DNA of 64,000 bases from positions 1 to 64,000 of the forward strand of contig CAOKMF010000010.1 of NCBI GenBank assembly GCA_948469655.1, read 5' to 3'. The notes under the pieces are model-generated. The model was given only the letters and a program-made list of their open reading frames with translations, searched no databases and was not told the origin of the DNA. Shown here piece by piece: positions 9,131 to 19,751 of the stretch (its first letter is position 1; every line of letters begins with the position of its first letter). The translations under genes were made by a program, and so were the position numbers. This stretch comes from an uncultured Clostridium sp. (GTDB lineage: Bacteria > Bacillota > Clostridia > TANB77 > CAG-508).

Positions 9131-10445
9131 TTTCTCGTACAATGATTTTAATTGGTGTTCCTGTCATTCCAAATTCTTTTCTAATATGATTTACTAAGTA
9201 CCTTTCATATGAAAAGTGAAAAATTTCTTTGTTGTTTACAAATATTACAAATGTTGGTGGTTTTGTACTTGCTTGTGTAACATATAATATTTTTAGTCTT
9301 CTTCCTTTATCTGTTGGTGGCTGAGTTATTGCTATTGCTTCATCTATTACTTGGTTTAATACGCCTGTACTTACTCTAATAGAATTGTATTTATTAACTT
9401 CGTTTATCATTCCAAATAATTTATTTATTCTTTGTCCTGTTAATGCTGAAATAAATATTATTGGTGCATATGTTATATATGCAAGTTTGTTATATACATC
9501 TTTTTTGTAACTTTCCATCGTGTAATTATCTTTTTCTATTTCGTCCCATTTGTTTACAACTATTATTATTCCCTTTCCTGCTTCGTGTGCTTCTCCTGCA
9601 ATTTTGGTGTCTTGTTCTGTAACACCGCTCTTTTGCATCTATCATAAGAAGACATATATCTGCTCTTTCTATTGCTAGCATTGTTCTTATAATGCTATAC
9701 TTTTCTATATCTTCTTTTATTTTATTTTTCCTTCTAAGCCCTGCTGTATCTATAAATATATATTTACCTTCTTCATTTTCGTAAAGCGTATCTATGGCGT
9801 CTCTCGTTGTTCCTGCCACATCACTTACTATTACCCTATTTTCCCCGAAGTATTTTATTAACTAGTGAAGATTTTCCGTACATTTGGTTTTCCGAATTAA
9901 TGCAACTTTTATTATCCCTTCGTCTTCTTCAGTTTCGTCTTCTTCTTTAAAGTGTTTATATATTTCGTCTAATACATCTCCTATTCCAGAAGCATTTACT
10001 GAAGATATTGCATGTGGCTCTCCTATTCCTAAATTGTAAAATTCATATATATCATTGTTTTCTTTTCCAAATTTGTCCGCTTTGTTACATACTAAAACTA
10101 CTGGTTTTTTTGTTTTTCTAAGAAGCATTGCTACGTCTTTGTCCTGCTCTGTTATACCTTGCTTCATGTCTGTCATAAATACTATTACATCTGCTATGTC
10201 TATTGCAATTTGTACTTGCTCACGCATTGAGATTAGTATCTTGTCTTCCGATTTTGGTTCTAGTCCTGCTGTATCTATAAGAGTAAATTTTCTTCCACGC
10301 CACTCGGCATCTCCGATATATTCTGTCTCTTGTAACACCAGGTCTATCTTCGACTATTGATAGTTTTTGACCAATTATATAATTAAAAAATGTTGATTTT
10401 CCGTACATTCGGTCTTCCAACAATTGCAACTACCTGCTTTGCCAT
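9117..10445 (-). CDS. der: Ribosome-assembly double GTPase Der (EngA), six CGG +1 sites
   Basis: Essential GTPase with two G domains and a C-terminal KH-like domain, needed for 50S maturation. ATG 10445 gives [16 protein letters not shown] at 10401-10403 is the invariant Gly15 of the first P-loop (GRPNVGKS). CGG at 9892-9894 and 9876-9878 are the two Gly of the second P-loop (GKPNVGKS). Others are at 10313-10315 (RIYGDAEW), 9845-9847 (ILGENR) and 9625-9627 (AKEGVTEQD). 1329 minus 6 gives exactly 440 residues, the standard length. Without recoding no GTP site would exist, which argues strongly that the shifts are real. Confidence 0.95.
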
Positions 10446-10460
10446 CTGCTTCTCCTTCCT

Positions 10461-10587
10461 AAGTTCGAAAAAGAATTAGTATATTGCTAGGCGTTCAAGG
10501 CAAATTATCGCAGATTAGGCTGGTGCCTATCGAGAATAATTTGTCCGCAGAACAACGACGCAAGATGCTGATTCTTTTTTGAACTTT
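10461..10587. repeat. Palindromic intergenic repeat, copy B
   Basis: About 127 bases with long imperfect terminal inverted repeats: AAGTTCGAAAAAGAATTAGT at the left and the near-complement ending TTTTTTGAACTT at the right. The interior resembles copy A at 9006-9130. It fills the gap between the dCMP deaminase and der exactly, so it may be a processing or attenuation element as well as a mobile repeat. Confidence 0.6.
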
Positions 10588-11090
10588 TAGTATGTGGTTT
10601 TTCCGTTCCAATAACTCATCATTTTCTATCCAATCTTCTACTTTTATAATTTTGTATCCGAATTTTGCTTTCGTCTTTTACTATTACTTCTTTTATTCCT
10701 GCATTTATTATCATTTTTTTACATATTTGACATGAGTCTGCTCCTTCTTCATATTCTCCTGTGTCTTTTCTAATGCCTACTAAGTATAGACTCGCATCTA
10801 TCATGTCTTTTCTTGATGCACTTATTATTGCATTTTGTTCCGCATGTACTGACCTACATGCATCATATCCACCGATGTCTAGTTTCAGGAAGTATTTTTT
10901 TCTTTGTGCAGTATCCTAAGTCTATACAGTTTTTTCTACCCCTTGGTGCTCCTGTATATCCTGTTGCAATTATTTCATCATTTTTTACAATGATACATCC
11001 ATAGTTTTTTCTAAGGCATGTACCACGCAATGCAACTGCTTCTGCTATTGATAAATAATAGTTTATTTTATCTACTCTTTTTTGTTCCAT
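10587..11090 (-). CDS. dCMP deaminase (ComEB type), three CGG +1 sites
   Basis: Zinc-dependent cytidine/deoxycytidylate deaminase supplying dUMP. The N-terminal AVALRGTCLRKNYGCIIV, GYTGAPRGRKNC, LGYCTKK, the zinc signature HAEQNAIISA and the DSCQICKKM cysteines are visible. CGG at 10872-10874 gives the Gly after ETRH, just before the HAE motif. CGG at 10658-10660 gives IGYKI, and CGG at 10603-10605 gives the last residues GKTTY. 504 minus 3 gives 166 residues. The third site is less certain because the family C-terminus varies. Confidence 0.9.
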
Positions 11091-11158
11091 ATATTTCTTC
11101 CTTTATCAATTATTTTTGATTATATCATATATGTTTTTCTAAAACAAGCATTTTTAAA

Positions 11159-11195
11159 GCCTGTTTAGCTTAATTTTTTCTTAAGCTAAACAGGC
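11159..11195. terminator. Strong hairpin between rubredoxin and the dCMP deaminase
   Basis: GCCTGTTTAGCTTAA and its exact complement flank a TTTTTTC loop. It lies after the rubredoxin stop on the minus strand and before the promoter region of the deaminase. Confidence 0.65.
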
Positions 11196-11204
11196 CTTCT
11201 ATTT

Positions 11205-11345
11205 CTAATCTTCTACTTTTTCAAATAAAGATTTTGGAACTCCACATAATGGGCATACCCATGTATCTGGCAAGTCTTCAAATTTTACTTCTTCTTTTTC
11301 ATCATCATATATGTATCCACATACTGTACATCTATATTTATTCAT
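11205..11345 (-). CDS. Rubredoxin (46 aa)
   Basis: Small one-iron electron carrier. The two iron knuckles CTVCGY (residues 6-11) and CPLCGVP (about 33-39) are complete and the length is slightly short of the typical 52-54. ATG 11345 lies 20 bases after the rubrerythrin stop, so the two form an oxygen/peroxide-defence unit in which rubredoxin reduces rubrerythrin. No CGG codon. Confidence 0.92.
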   Translation of the reverse strand: MNKYRCTVCGYIYDDEKEEVKFEDLPDTWVCPLCGVPKSLFEKVED

Positions 11346-11364
11346 ATCTTTACTCCTTTATATA

Positions 11365-11904
11365 CTAATAATTTTCTGCTTTTATTTCAAAATATGCTCT
11401 TGGATGATTACATACTGGGCATACTTCTAGTGCTTCTTTTCCAATTACAATGTGTCCGCAGTTTCTACATTTCCAAATTTTTTCTCCGTCTTTTGAGAAT
11501 ACTAAGCCGTCTTTTACATTTTCTAATAGTTTTAAATATCTTTCTTCATGTTCTTTTTCTATCTTTCCAACTTCTTCAAACAAAAATGCTATATCATCAA
11601 AGCCTTCTTCTTTTGCTTCTTTTGCCATTCTTGCATACATGTCTGTCCATTCGAAGTTTTCGCCACCTGCTGCTGCTTTTAAGTTTTCTGCTGTTTCTGG
11701 AATGTTTCCACCATTTAATAGCTTAAACCATATTTTTGCATGCTCTTTTTCATTGTCTGCTGTTTCTTGGAATATAGCAGCGATTTGCTCATATCCATCT
11801 TTTTTTGCTTTACTTGCATAATATGTATATTTATTTCTTGCCTGTGATTCTCCTGCAAATGCTTCCCATAAGTTTTTCTCTGTTTTTGAACCTTTTAATT
11901 CCAT
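11365..11904 (-). CDS. rbr: Rubrerythrin
   Basis: Non-haem diiron peroxidase of anaerobes, 179 residues. The N-terminal ferritin-like domain carries the diiron ligands in [24 protein letters not shown] and [13 protein letters not shown]. The C-terminal rubredoxin-like domain has CRNCGH and CPVCNHP. The ribosome site is AGGAGG. A well-expressed stress gene with no recoding site. Rubredoxin follows in the same operon. Confidence 0.95.
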   Translation of the reverse strand: MELKGSKTEKNLWEAFAGESQARNKYTYYASKAKKDGYEQIAAIFQETADNEKEHAKIWFKLLNGGNIPETAENLKAAAGGENFEWTDMYARMAKEAKEEGFDDIAFLFEEVGKIEKEHEERYLKLLENVKDGLVFSKDGEKIWKCRNCGHIVIGKEALEVCPVCNHPRAYFEIKAENY

Positions 11905-12029
11905 GATATATTACCTCCTAAAATTTTTGTTATTTTTCTATTTATATATCATATTTTTGGTTTGAAATCAAGATATTTTTTTATGTTGAATATGTATTAT
12001 TTTTGTGATATAATTTTAATTACTAAAAA

Positions 12030-12333
12030 ATTTAGGAGGATGTTAACTATGGTAAAATCGCGGTATGGAATGATTGATTTGAGGGAAATGCCCCTTTAAA
12101 AAAGTTTTGAATGGATTAAAACTGTAAAATCATGTCTAAATCCTTTCCCTTTTTTCTGTGAGTCATATTGTCTCAGCTTTAGACGTTACCTGTCCTTTTA
12201 TGATAGGAAGAAATTTGAAGAATTTCTTTCTGATCTCTATGAAATAAAAAAAGGACGAAATCAGGTTATCTGTTGCTGGCAGGAGTTAGGAATGACCGTA
12301 ATTATATTTGAGTCATTTTAGTTAACAAAGAAT
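12030..12333 (+). pseudogene. Decayed fragment of a foreign gene
   Basis: A good ribosome site (AGGAGG) and ATG near 12050 open only 16 codons (MVKSRYGMIDLREMPL, including an in-frame CGG as Arg) before a stop. The rest, to about 12310, is more GC-rich than its surroundings but closed by stops in all plus frames. I read it as the relic of an acquired gene; the family cannot be recognised. Confidence 0.4.
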
Positions 12334-12380
12334 ACCCGCTGGCTGTGTTCGTATTATTATAGAACATAGTCAGCGGGTTT
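12334..12380 (+). terminator. Hairpin terminator of the relic
   Basis: ACCCGCTGGCTGTGTTC and GAACATAGTCAGCGGGT pair almost completely and are followed by TTT. Confidence 0.6.
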
Positions 12381-12413
12381 ATAATATAAAATTTATAATG
12401 TCAAATATTTTTC

Positions 12414-12449
12414 AAAAACCTTAGAAGTATTACTACATCTAAGGTTTTT
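12414..12449 (-). terminator. Terminator of the rplM-rpsI operon
   Basis: AAAAACCTTAGA and TCTAAGGTTTTT form a 12-base stem; on the minus strand it ends in a T run just after the rpsI stop. Confidence 0.75.
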
Positions 12450-12470
12450 ATGTTTTGTATAAAGACATTG

Positions 12471-12881
12471 TTATCTCTTACTAAATTGTGGAGCTTTTCT
12501 TGATTTCTTTAATCCGTATTTCTTTCTTTCCTTCATTCTTGGGTCTCTTGTTAAGAATCCTTTTGCTTTTAAAGCAGGTCTATATTCTTTATTTGCTTCA
12601 TTTAAAGCTCTTGATATTCCATGACGAATTGCTCCTGCTTGACCTGTAAATCCTCCACCTTTAACTGTACATATTACATCATATTTATTTAATGTATCTG
12701 TTGCAACTAATGGTTGTCTTACTATAACTTTTAAAGTTTCTAGTCCTAAATATTCGTCTATATCTTTAGAATTTATTGTTATTTTACCTGTTCCTGATAC
12801 TAGTCTTACTCTAGCAATAGAGCATTTTCTTCTTCCTGTACCATAAAACACTGTTTTATTCTCTGAATTTGCTTTAGGCAT
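12471..12881 (-). CDS. rpsI: 30S ribosomal protein S9
   Basis: 136 residues with [14 protein letters not shown] near the start, [19 protein letters not shown] in the middle and the canonical C-terminal tail [12 protein letters not shown] that reaches the P site. It lies 15 bases after rplM, the standard pair. No CGG codon in frame; the only CGG string spans tac gga. Confidence 0.97.
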   Translation of the reverse strand: MPKANSENKTVFYGTGRRKCSIARVRLVSGTGKITINSKDIDEYLGLETLKVIVRQPLVATDTLNKYDVICTVKGGGFTGQAGAIRHGISRALNEANKEYRPALKAKGFLTRDPRMKERKKYGLKKSRKAPQFSKR

Positions 12882-12896
12882 TTACTTTTCCTCCTT

Positions 12897-13331
12897 CTAA
12901 AATTCCCATACTTCTGGTTTTTGAGCCTGATTTTCATGCTCTGAACCTGCGTATACTCTTAATTTTTTTATCGTTTCTCTTCCTAAAGTGTTATGAGGAA
13001 GCATTCCTTTTATTGCAAGTGTCATTGCTTTTTCTGGATTGTCTTTTAACATATCCTTAGCCATAACTTCTTTCATTCCTCCAATATATCCTGAATGATG
13101 TCTATAAACTTTTTGATTTAATTTATCACCTGTTAAAATTACTTTACTACAATTGATAACAATTACATGGTCTCCAACGTCCATATTTGGTGTGAATGTT
13201 GGTTTATGTTTTCCTCTAAGTAATCTAGCTGCTTCTGTTGCAACTCTACCTAAAGGTTTGCCTTCTGCATCAATTATATACCATTTTCTGACGATTTCAT
13301 CTTTCTTTACACTATATGTTGTATTATTCAT
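12897..13331 (-). CDS. rplM: 50S ribosomal protein L13
   Basis: 144 residues from ATG 13331 ([12 protein letters not shown]), chosen over the upstream in-frame ATG because GGAGGAAATT lies in front of it and the family starts here. [30 protein letters not shown] and [10 protein letters not shown] are diagnostic. It reads without any recoding site. Confidence 0.97.
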   Translation of the reverse strand: MNNTTYSVKKDEIVRKWYIIDAEGKPLGRVATEAARLLRGKHKPTFTPNMDVGDHVIVINCSKVILTGDKLNQKVYRHHSGYIGGMKEVMAKDMLKDNPEKAMTLAIKGMLPHNTLGRETIKKLRVYAGSEHENQAQKPEVWEF

Positions 13332-13456
13332 GGCAATTAATTTCCTCCATTCTAATTCTTCTCTTACAAAAATACGCAAACTTTCATAGTTTACCGGGGA
13401 GTAACTACTTTTCTTACATATTTTATCATAATTACCTAAATATTTTAATACAATTT
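13332..13456 (-). promoter_or_regulatory. rplM leader, possible L13 autoregulatory region
   Basis: About 105 transcribed bases precede rplM, with AGTTACTCCCCGGTAAACT pairing potential. Firmicutes often carry an L13 leader here that L13 binds to limit its own operon. I see position and size but cannot confirm the consensus fold. Confidence 0.35.
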
Positions 13457-14026
13457 TTACCTATTGTCAAGGGTTAACAGATAATTTCTAAGATTTATTG
13501 AGTCTGGGTGAATTAATTTTTTGTTTTTTATAGATTTTGTGGTTGTAAAGTCTAATACAAATAACATTGCTTTATCTAAATCTTTTTTTGCAAGTTCTCT
13601 TAAATCTTCCACTTCTTCATATGTTCTATTTTCTTCTATTTTATCTGCTAGATATATTATTTTAGCAAAAGTATCCATATGTATATTTCCTGTTGTATGA
13701 TATTTTATTGCATTTTGGGTTTTCTCATTTGCACCAAATTCTTCTTTTGCAATACTTGCTCCAAGTTTTGCATGTAAAAGTCCCATTTGTCTTTTTTCTA
13801 TTTCGTCTATTTGGATATCATGGTCTTTTATATACTTTTCTATTTCTTCCTTTGGCATTTCTTTTGCAATGTCATGTATGAGTCCCGCAAATTCTGCCTG
13901 TCTTTCATTTTCACCATAAATCTTTGCAAGTTCTTTTGCAGATTTCATTGCTCCTAAAGAATGATTATATCTTTTTTCTGTAAGTCTTCCTTTTAGGTTT
14001 TCTCTTACTTTTTCTATATCCACCAT
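13457..14026 (-). CDS. yqeK: HD-domain diadenosine tetraphosphatase-type protein YqeK
   Basis: 189 residues with the HD metal site: H22 ([10 protein letters not shown]), HDIAKEMP near residue 51, HAKLGA, YHTTGN and the D of [10 protein letters not shown]. YqeK proteins hydrolyse Ap4A symmetrically. The start overlaps the stop of the upstream transglycosylase by one base. In Bacillus yqeK sits with nadD and rsfS; those are not here. No CGG in frame. Confidence 0.9.
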   Translation of the reverse strand: MVDIEKVRENLKGRLTEKRYNHSLGAMKSAKELAKIYGENERQAEFAGLIHDIAKEMPKEEIEKYIKDHDIQIDEIEKRQMGLLHAKLGASIAKEEFGANEKTQNAIKYHTTGNIHMDTFAKIIYLADKIEENRTYEEVEDLRELAKKDLDKAMLFVLDFTTTKSIKNKKLIHPDSINLRNYLLTLDNR

Positions 14027-14584
14027 TATTTTTTCTCCTCATATAACTCTTTATATATTCTATAATTTTTAAGGATTTTTCTTACATAGTTATTTGTTTC
14101 TGTGTATGGGATATTTTCTATGTCTGATCCATCTTTTTTTATAATTCCTTCTTCTATCCATTTTGCCACAGTTCCAATCCCTGCATTATATGCCGTTATT
14201 GCTAAATTGTAATTTCCATTATAGTATTTTATGAGATATGCAAAATATTTTGTACCAAGTTCTATGTTTGTTTTTGCATCTTTTAGGTCTATCTCTTCTA
14301 TTTCCTTAATGTCTTTTGATACTTCTTCTGCTGTTTTTTCCATAAGTTGCATAAGTCCTATTGCACCGCTTCCGTGATATGCTTTCTTCCTTAAAATTGC
14401 TTTCTGCTTTTATAAGTGCATATATCCATTCTTTTTCTATATTATATTTCTCAGAGTATTCTGATACGTATTCTGAATAGTTGTCAGGATAAAGTCTTTT
14501 TAATATCATAGGGTATATAAATATTTTAAATATTATCACTATAAGTATTATTAAAATTAATGTTATGCTTAACTTTTTCTTCAC
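14026..14584 (-). CDS. Membrane-anchored lytic transglycosylase (Slt70/MltC type), one CGG +1 site
   Basis: An N-terminal anchor (residues 5-25) is followed by a lysozyme-like SLT domain: catalytic Glu in WIYALIKAESNFK, then SGAIGLMQLM, YNGNYNLAITAYNAG and NYVRKIL. The SGAIGLMQ motif is formed only if CGG at 14372-14374 (after TCA) is skipped; otherwise the protein ends at about 90 residues. 559 minus 1 gives 185 residues. It cleaves peptidoglycan, probably for turnover or sporulation. Confidence 0.9.
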
Positions 14585-14608
14585 TTAAATACTTCCTTTG
14601 TCTTAAGA

Positions 14609-17312
14609 TTATTTACAATCGTTCCATGTTTCACCGCTTGAAATTTCAGCGGTTAATGGTACTGATAATTTTACCACATTTTCCATAGAATTTTTTAAAA
14701 TTTCTATTGCTTCTTCTTTTTCTTCTTCTGGAACTTCAAGTAACAATTCATCATGTACTTGTAAAACGATTTTTGATTTTTGATTTTTTTCTTCTATCTT
14801 TTTATTTACTTCTATCATTGCCATTTTCATTATATCTGCTGCTGTTCCTTGAATTGGCATATTTAGTGCTGCTCTACTTCCAAATTGCCTTACCATAAAG
14901 TTTTGTGATTTTAGTTCTGGGATATTTCTTCTTCTACCAAACATTGTTGTAACATATCCATTTTCTTTTGCGTCTATATCAATTTTTTCCATGAAATCTT
15001 TTATACCACTATATTTTTCTAGATACTGGGCTATATATTCTTTTGCCTGCTTTCTACTTGTATGTATTTGCTCTGCAAGCCCAAAATCGCTTATTCCGTA
15101 TACTATTCCGAAGTTTACTGCTTTTGCTTTTGTTCTTTCTTCTTTTGTCACTTCTTCAAGTGGTTTATCAAATACCTTTGATGCAACTTCTCTATGAATA
15201 TCTGCACCACATTTAAAAGCTTCTATCATGTTTTCGTCTTCAGAAATATGTGCAAATACTCTAAGTTCTATTTGTGAATAATCGGCATCTATAAAAATGC
15301 TTCCGCTCTTTGGGTTTAAATACTTTTCTTAGGTTTTTACCAAGTTCAAATCTAGTTGGTATGTTTTGAAGATTTGGTTCTGCACTACTTATTCTTCCTG
15401 TTGCCGTAGCTGTTTGATGAAAATACGAATGTATCCTATTTGTTTTTGTATTTATATATGGTATCATTCCTTCTACATATGTTGAGTTTAGTTTCATAAG
15501 TTGCCTATAATCTAGTATTTCCTGAATCACTGGGTGTTCATTCACTAATTTTTCTAATACTTCTACATCTGTTGAATATCCTGTTTTTTTCTTTTTTTGT
15601 ACTGGAAGCATCAGGTCCTCAAACAAAACTTTCCCTAGTTGTTTTGTGGAATTTATATTAAATTCCTGTCCGACATAATTCGTATATCTTTCTTGTTTTT
15701 TCGTCTATTTCAAGCTTTAGTCCTCTTCCAAATTCTATTAATTCTTCTTTATCTACGTAAATTCCTGTGTATTGCATTTTTGCAAGTACTTCTGCCGTAG
15801 GCATTTCTATATTGCTAAATAGCTCTAAACTTCCTTGTTCTTCTATTTTCTTTTTTGTTACTGGATATAGTTTGTTTATAGCATATGCATATATATAAGC
15901 TTTTTCCTGTTCTCCTTCGTCTTTTTCTTCTTCCATAGAAAATAGGTCAAGTTGCTTGTTTGTTTCCTTTTTCTTTGATACATATCTTGTTAATTCCAAA
16001 TTCAAATATCTTAGAGCTAGTGTTTCTATGTCATATTTATTTTTCACTGCATCTATTATATATCCTGCAATTTCTATGTCGTAATAGAAGTTCTTTAGTG
16101 TTATTCCTATTTGTTTTAATAAGATATAGTCTTGTTTCAATTTATATCCAATTTTCTTTATATCTGAATTTTCAAAGACTTCTTTTAATTTATTTATATT
16201 TGATATTCCTTCTATGTAGTATACTTTATTTTCTATTATTATATTTAAGCTAGTTATGGTTTTCTTTATTATATTTTCTTCGTTATTTTCTTCTTTTGTG
16301 TTTAAGTAATATACAATTTGCTTTTCTTTTTCTATTTTTTCTTTTAGTTCATTTATATCATTTTCAGTTAAATTTTCGCATCTTTCTATTTCTTCTAATG
16401 GATTTATTTCTTCTACTTCGTTTCGAAGTGAAAATCTATCTATGTATTTATTAAATCTAAGCCTTGTAAATATTTCTAATACTTTTTCTTTATCCCATTC
16501 TTTTCTTTCAAGTTCTTCTATACTTTCGTCTATTGGACTTTCTACATTTATTGTACCGAAGCTCTTTAGAAATTAAAGCTGATTCTTTTCCATTTATTAT
16601 TTTTTCTCTCATCTTTCCTTTTATTTCTTCAGCTTCTCCGGTTTCTATTTTTTCATATAGTTTTTCGATTGTTTTATATTTTTGTATTATTCCTAGTGCT
16701 GTCTTTTCTCCAATTCCTGCAATTCCTGGAATGTTATCTGATTTATCACCCATTAATCCTTTTACTTCTATTAAGTCTTTTGGCTCTAGTTTATATTCTT
16801 CTATTATTCTTTTTTTATCATAGTCGTCTTCTTCTGTCTTTCCTGCTTTTGTTCTTGGTATTCTTATTGTTATTTTGTCTGTTGCAAGTTGAAATGTATC
16901 TCTGTCTCCTGAAAGAATAGTTACATCTATTCCTTTTCTTCCTGCTTTTTTTGCAAGTGTTCCTAAGATATCATCAGCTTCATATCCTTCTTTTTCTATT
17001 ATTTTGATATTCATTGCATTTAATACTTCTTTTATAAGTGGCATCTGCGCTGCTAGTTCATCTGGCATTCCTCTACGTGTTCCTTTATACTCACTATACA
17101 TTTTGTGTCTAAATGTAGGCGATTTCATATCAAATGCAACAGCTATATAGTCTGGCTCTAAATTGTCTAATATTTTAAACATTATCGCTAAAAAACCATA
17201 CACCGCATTTGTATATGTTCCGGTCTTCTGTTTGAAGCATGTTGCTTCCTGCTATTCCATAGAATGCTCTATTTAATATACTATTTCCATCTATTAAAAC
17301 TAATCTAGACAA
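14609..17312 (-). CDS. polA: DNA polymerase I, four CGG +1 sites
   Basis: Repair and Okazaki-fragment polymerase, 899 residues after recoding (2704 minus 4). TTG 17312 behind GGAGG opens the 5'-3' exonuclease domain (LIDGNSILNRAFYG, FDMKSPTFRHKMY, GDRDTFQL). The middle domain looks like a degenerate 3'-5' exonuclease. The polymerase domain has DADYSQIELR (motif A), KAVNFGIVYG and VHDELLLE (motif C). CGG sites at 17220-17222 (EDGTYTNAVYGF), 16556-16558 (KELGTIN), 15670-15672 (ELCGQEFN) and 15303-15305 (just before motif A). Without them neither exonuclease nor polymerase would be whole. Confidence 0.95.
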
Positions 17313-17336
17313 TTTCTGTGCCTCCTAATTTTTTAA

Positions 17337-18629
17337 TTATAACTCTTTATGCCCTTCATCATATTTAGTTTCTTCTTTTGAATATTCTTCTGGTTTTAGT
17401 CCTACCCTTTTACTCATGTATTTCCCCACTAATATATACATTAATGTGAAGGCTATACCAATTATAATCATACTATAGGCTGTATTTGTTTTATCTAATA
17501 AAAATGATGCAAATAAGCCTGTTATAACTCTAGCTATACCTGATAAAAGATTTTGAGTTGCAAATATTTTAGTATCAATTTTCTCATTTGTAAAGTTTCT
17601 TAAATACTCATCTATTATTGTGTAATATGCTCCTTTTATAAAATAATCAATGAAGTTCATTATTACAATTACTACTATTAAACTTGCAAATTCTTGAGAT
17701 TGTATTCCAAATATACCTGCAACAATTGTACTAATTGAAAGAGTGATTGACATAGTTATTAGTGTCTTATTTTTTAGTTTGTCTTGTAATACTCGTTGTT
17801 TTTTTGAAGCATATGAAGATATAAAACTGCCTATTGCCCCTATGATACCTATAATAACAGATGACATTTTTAAATCTTCAAATAGACTTACATAATAGTT
17901 AGTAAGTATTGATAATAATGAAACAATTAAAGCAGAGCATAGTATTAGAGCTTTTAATCTTTCTGATTTTAATACATATGCAAATCCGTCTTTAATATCT
18001 TTTAATTGCTTTTTATATAATATATCTTTACTTCCGTTTTTCTTTTTTTGTATTGGTTCAATAAATGCCATTGATAGAATAACTGCAATGATTAAAGTTG
18101 CTAATGAACATATAATTGGTAAGTAACCATTTATTTTAAATAAAAATCCTGCTATTATTTTTGATATAGCACCTATCATATAATATCCTGATGCACCTTT
18201 AGCATTAATTTTCGAATATATTTTACTTTTATATTTAGACGGTACTATTGATTCATTAAGCAAACTTGGCTCTGCAATATTTTTAATAGAAAATGCCATG
18301 GCAGAAATAAATTCTGCAAATATTACATCTACTAGATTTCTACTTGCCATGATAATTACCATATAAATACAGTTTAAAATATTACCTAAGATCAGACTAT
18401 TTTTTCTTCCTAAAAATTCTATGATTATATTTGCTGGAATCTGCATAATAATACTAAAGAAAGCATAGAATGTGCTTTTGAGTACTACACTTGATGCACT
18501 AAGTCCTTTTATCTGTGTTAAAAATAAGAAATCAATAGTGTAAAAGAATAGATAGTCCCATGCTATTCTTTTATATATTGGGAATATTCTCATATTTACT
18601 TTTCTCATCTTTTGTACTTCATTTGCCAT
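17337..18629 (-). CDS. MFS-type membrane transporter
   Basis: 430 residues with about twelve hydrophobic segments and a cytoplasmic loop near the middle (IEPIQKKKNGSKDILYKK). The conserved loop after TM2 reads EFLGRKNSL. It resembles multidrug or sugar efflux members of the major facilitator family, but the substrate is not predictable. The frame is intact; aac gga is its only CGG string. Confidence 0.8.
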   Translation of the reverse strand: MANEVQKMRKVNMRIFPIYKRIAWDYLFFYTIDFLFLTQIKGLSASSVVLKSTFYAFFSIIMQIPANIIIEFLGRKNSLILGNILNCIYMVIIMASRNLVDVIFAEFISAMAFSIKNIAEPSLLNESIVPSKYKSKIYSKINAKGASGYYMIGAISKIIAGFLFKINGYLPIICSLATLIIAVILSMAFIEPIQKKKNGSKDILYKKQLKDIKDGFAYVLKSERLKALILCSALIVSLLSILTNYYVSLFEDLKMSSVIIGIIGAIGSFISSYASKKQRVLQDKLKNKTLITMSITLSISTIVAGIFGIQSQEFASLIVVIVIMNFIDYFIKGAYYTIIDEYLRNFTNEKIDTKIFATQNLLSGIARVITGLFASFLLDKTNTAYSMIIIGIAFTLMYILVGKYMSKRVGLKPEEYSKEETKYDEGHKEL

Positions 18630-18861
18630 ATATTACCTCTTTTTTTATTTTGAGAGTTTATACTAATATTTACTTTTTACAGTATATCAAATATATAAAG
18701 TTTTAACAAGTTTTTTATATATTTTTTGATTATTTTGTTGCGTTTACATAAATTCTGTGGTATTATATATTGTATACTGTTTATACAGTTTTTTGTATGA
18801 TTTATATCATACTTGTTACTGTTAATTTCCCTAAAAAACAATTGAAAGGAGAACAAAAAGT
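18630..18861 (+). promoter_or_regulatory. dapB upstream region with palindromes
   Basis: AT-rich spacer between divergent genes. GTATGATTTATATCATAC (about 18795-18812) is a nearly perfect palindrome and TGTATACTGTTTATACA precedes it. TATTAT near 18760 could be a -10 box for dapB. A regulator site is possible but unproven. Confidence 0.35.
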
Positions 18862-19638
18862 ATGGGAAAAGAGGTTAATATTGTAGTAAGCGGGTGTGAA
18901 GGTAAGATGGGCCAGCTTATCACAAAGCTGGTAAATCAGCATCCGGGGTGGAAAGTTTGTGCAGGTTTAGATGTGCGTGAGATTAAACGAGATTTTCATG
19001 TTTACACTCATCCTTCTTCAATCGCAAATAACACTAATCTTCATGCCAATCTTATTATTGATTTTTCCACTGCTTCGGCTGTCCACGATGTTTATCGGCT
19101 TGCAAAAAAGCTGAACATTCCGCTTTTGACCGGCACAACGAAGCTTGGTGGGGGAATTATTGCGGATATGAAAGAACAGACGGTAATCCCGGTATTCCAA
19201 GCATATAACATGTCTAATTCTGTTTATCAGTTTATACAGGATGTGTGCCATATGGCAAAAAGTCGAGGCTATCAGGGCTATGACATCGATATCATCGAAG
19301 TACATGGCACTAAGAAGAAAGATGCACCCAGTGGAACAGCTAACACTTTAGCAGAAGCTCTTAACGAAGTCTTAGGTGGTAAATACAAGATTGTCTTGGG
19401 TTGTCCCGATGGAGAACGAAAACCTATGGAAATCCGCATCACATCTTTCCGAATGGATGGATTCGCTGGCAATCACACGGTTATATTCTCAAAAGGATCA
19501 GATTTTGTTAAGATGGAACACAATGCTGGCTCACGCGAAATCTTTGCTGAAGGTGCTATTAAGGCGGCGGAATTTTTGCTTAAGCAGAAGCCGGGCTACT
19601 ACAACATGAGCAATATCTATGGTGGGTATACCGATTAA
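18862..19638 (+). CDS. dapB: 4-hydroxy-tetrahydrodipicolinate reductase
   Basis: NAD(P)H-dependent step of lysine/diaminopimelate synthesis, 258 residues. The nucleotide loop GCEGKMGQ (residues 11-18), the TGTTKL segment and the DAPSGTANTLAEAL motif are present. The catalytic loop is EVHGTKKKDAPSG where E(M/L)HH is usual. The ribosome site is AAAGGAG. Codon use is clearly more GC-rich than the neighbours and it contains an in-frame CGG (TAT CGG CTT) read as Arg. It stands alone without other dap genes, so horizontal transfer is likely. Confidence 0.9.
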   Translation: MGKEVNIVVSGCEGKMGQLITKLVNQHPGWKVCAGLDVREIKRDFHVYTHPSSIANNTNLHANLIIDFSTASAVHDVYRLAKKLNIPLLTGTTKLGGGIIADMKEQTVIPVFQAYNMSNSVYQFIQDVCHMAKSRGYQGYDIDIIEVHGTKKKDAPSGTANTLAEALNEVLGGKYKIVLGCPDGERKPMEIRITSFRMDGFAGNHTVIFSKGSDFVKMEHNAGSREIFAEGAIKAAEFLLKQKPGYYNMSNIYGGYTD

Positions 19639-19650
19639 GAGTAACAAAAT

Positions 19651-19682
19651 TGGGGGCTAAAATTTAGTCCCCGCTATTTTTT
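19651..19682 (+). terminator. Rho-independent terminator of dapB
   Basis: GGGGGCTAAA pairs with TTTAGTCCCC and is followed by a T-rich run (TATTTTTTAG). Confidence 0.7.
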
Positions 19683-19751
19683 AGTTTATATTGATTATAT
19701 CTAATTATTGTGTTTTAATTATGATAGATTATATAAGGAGATATTAAATAA

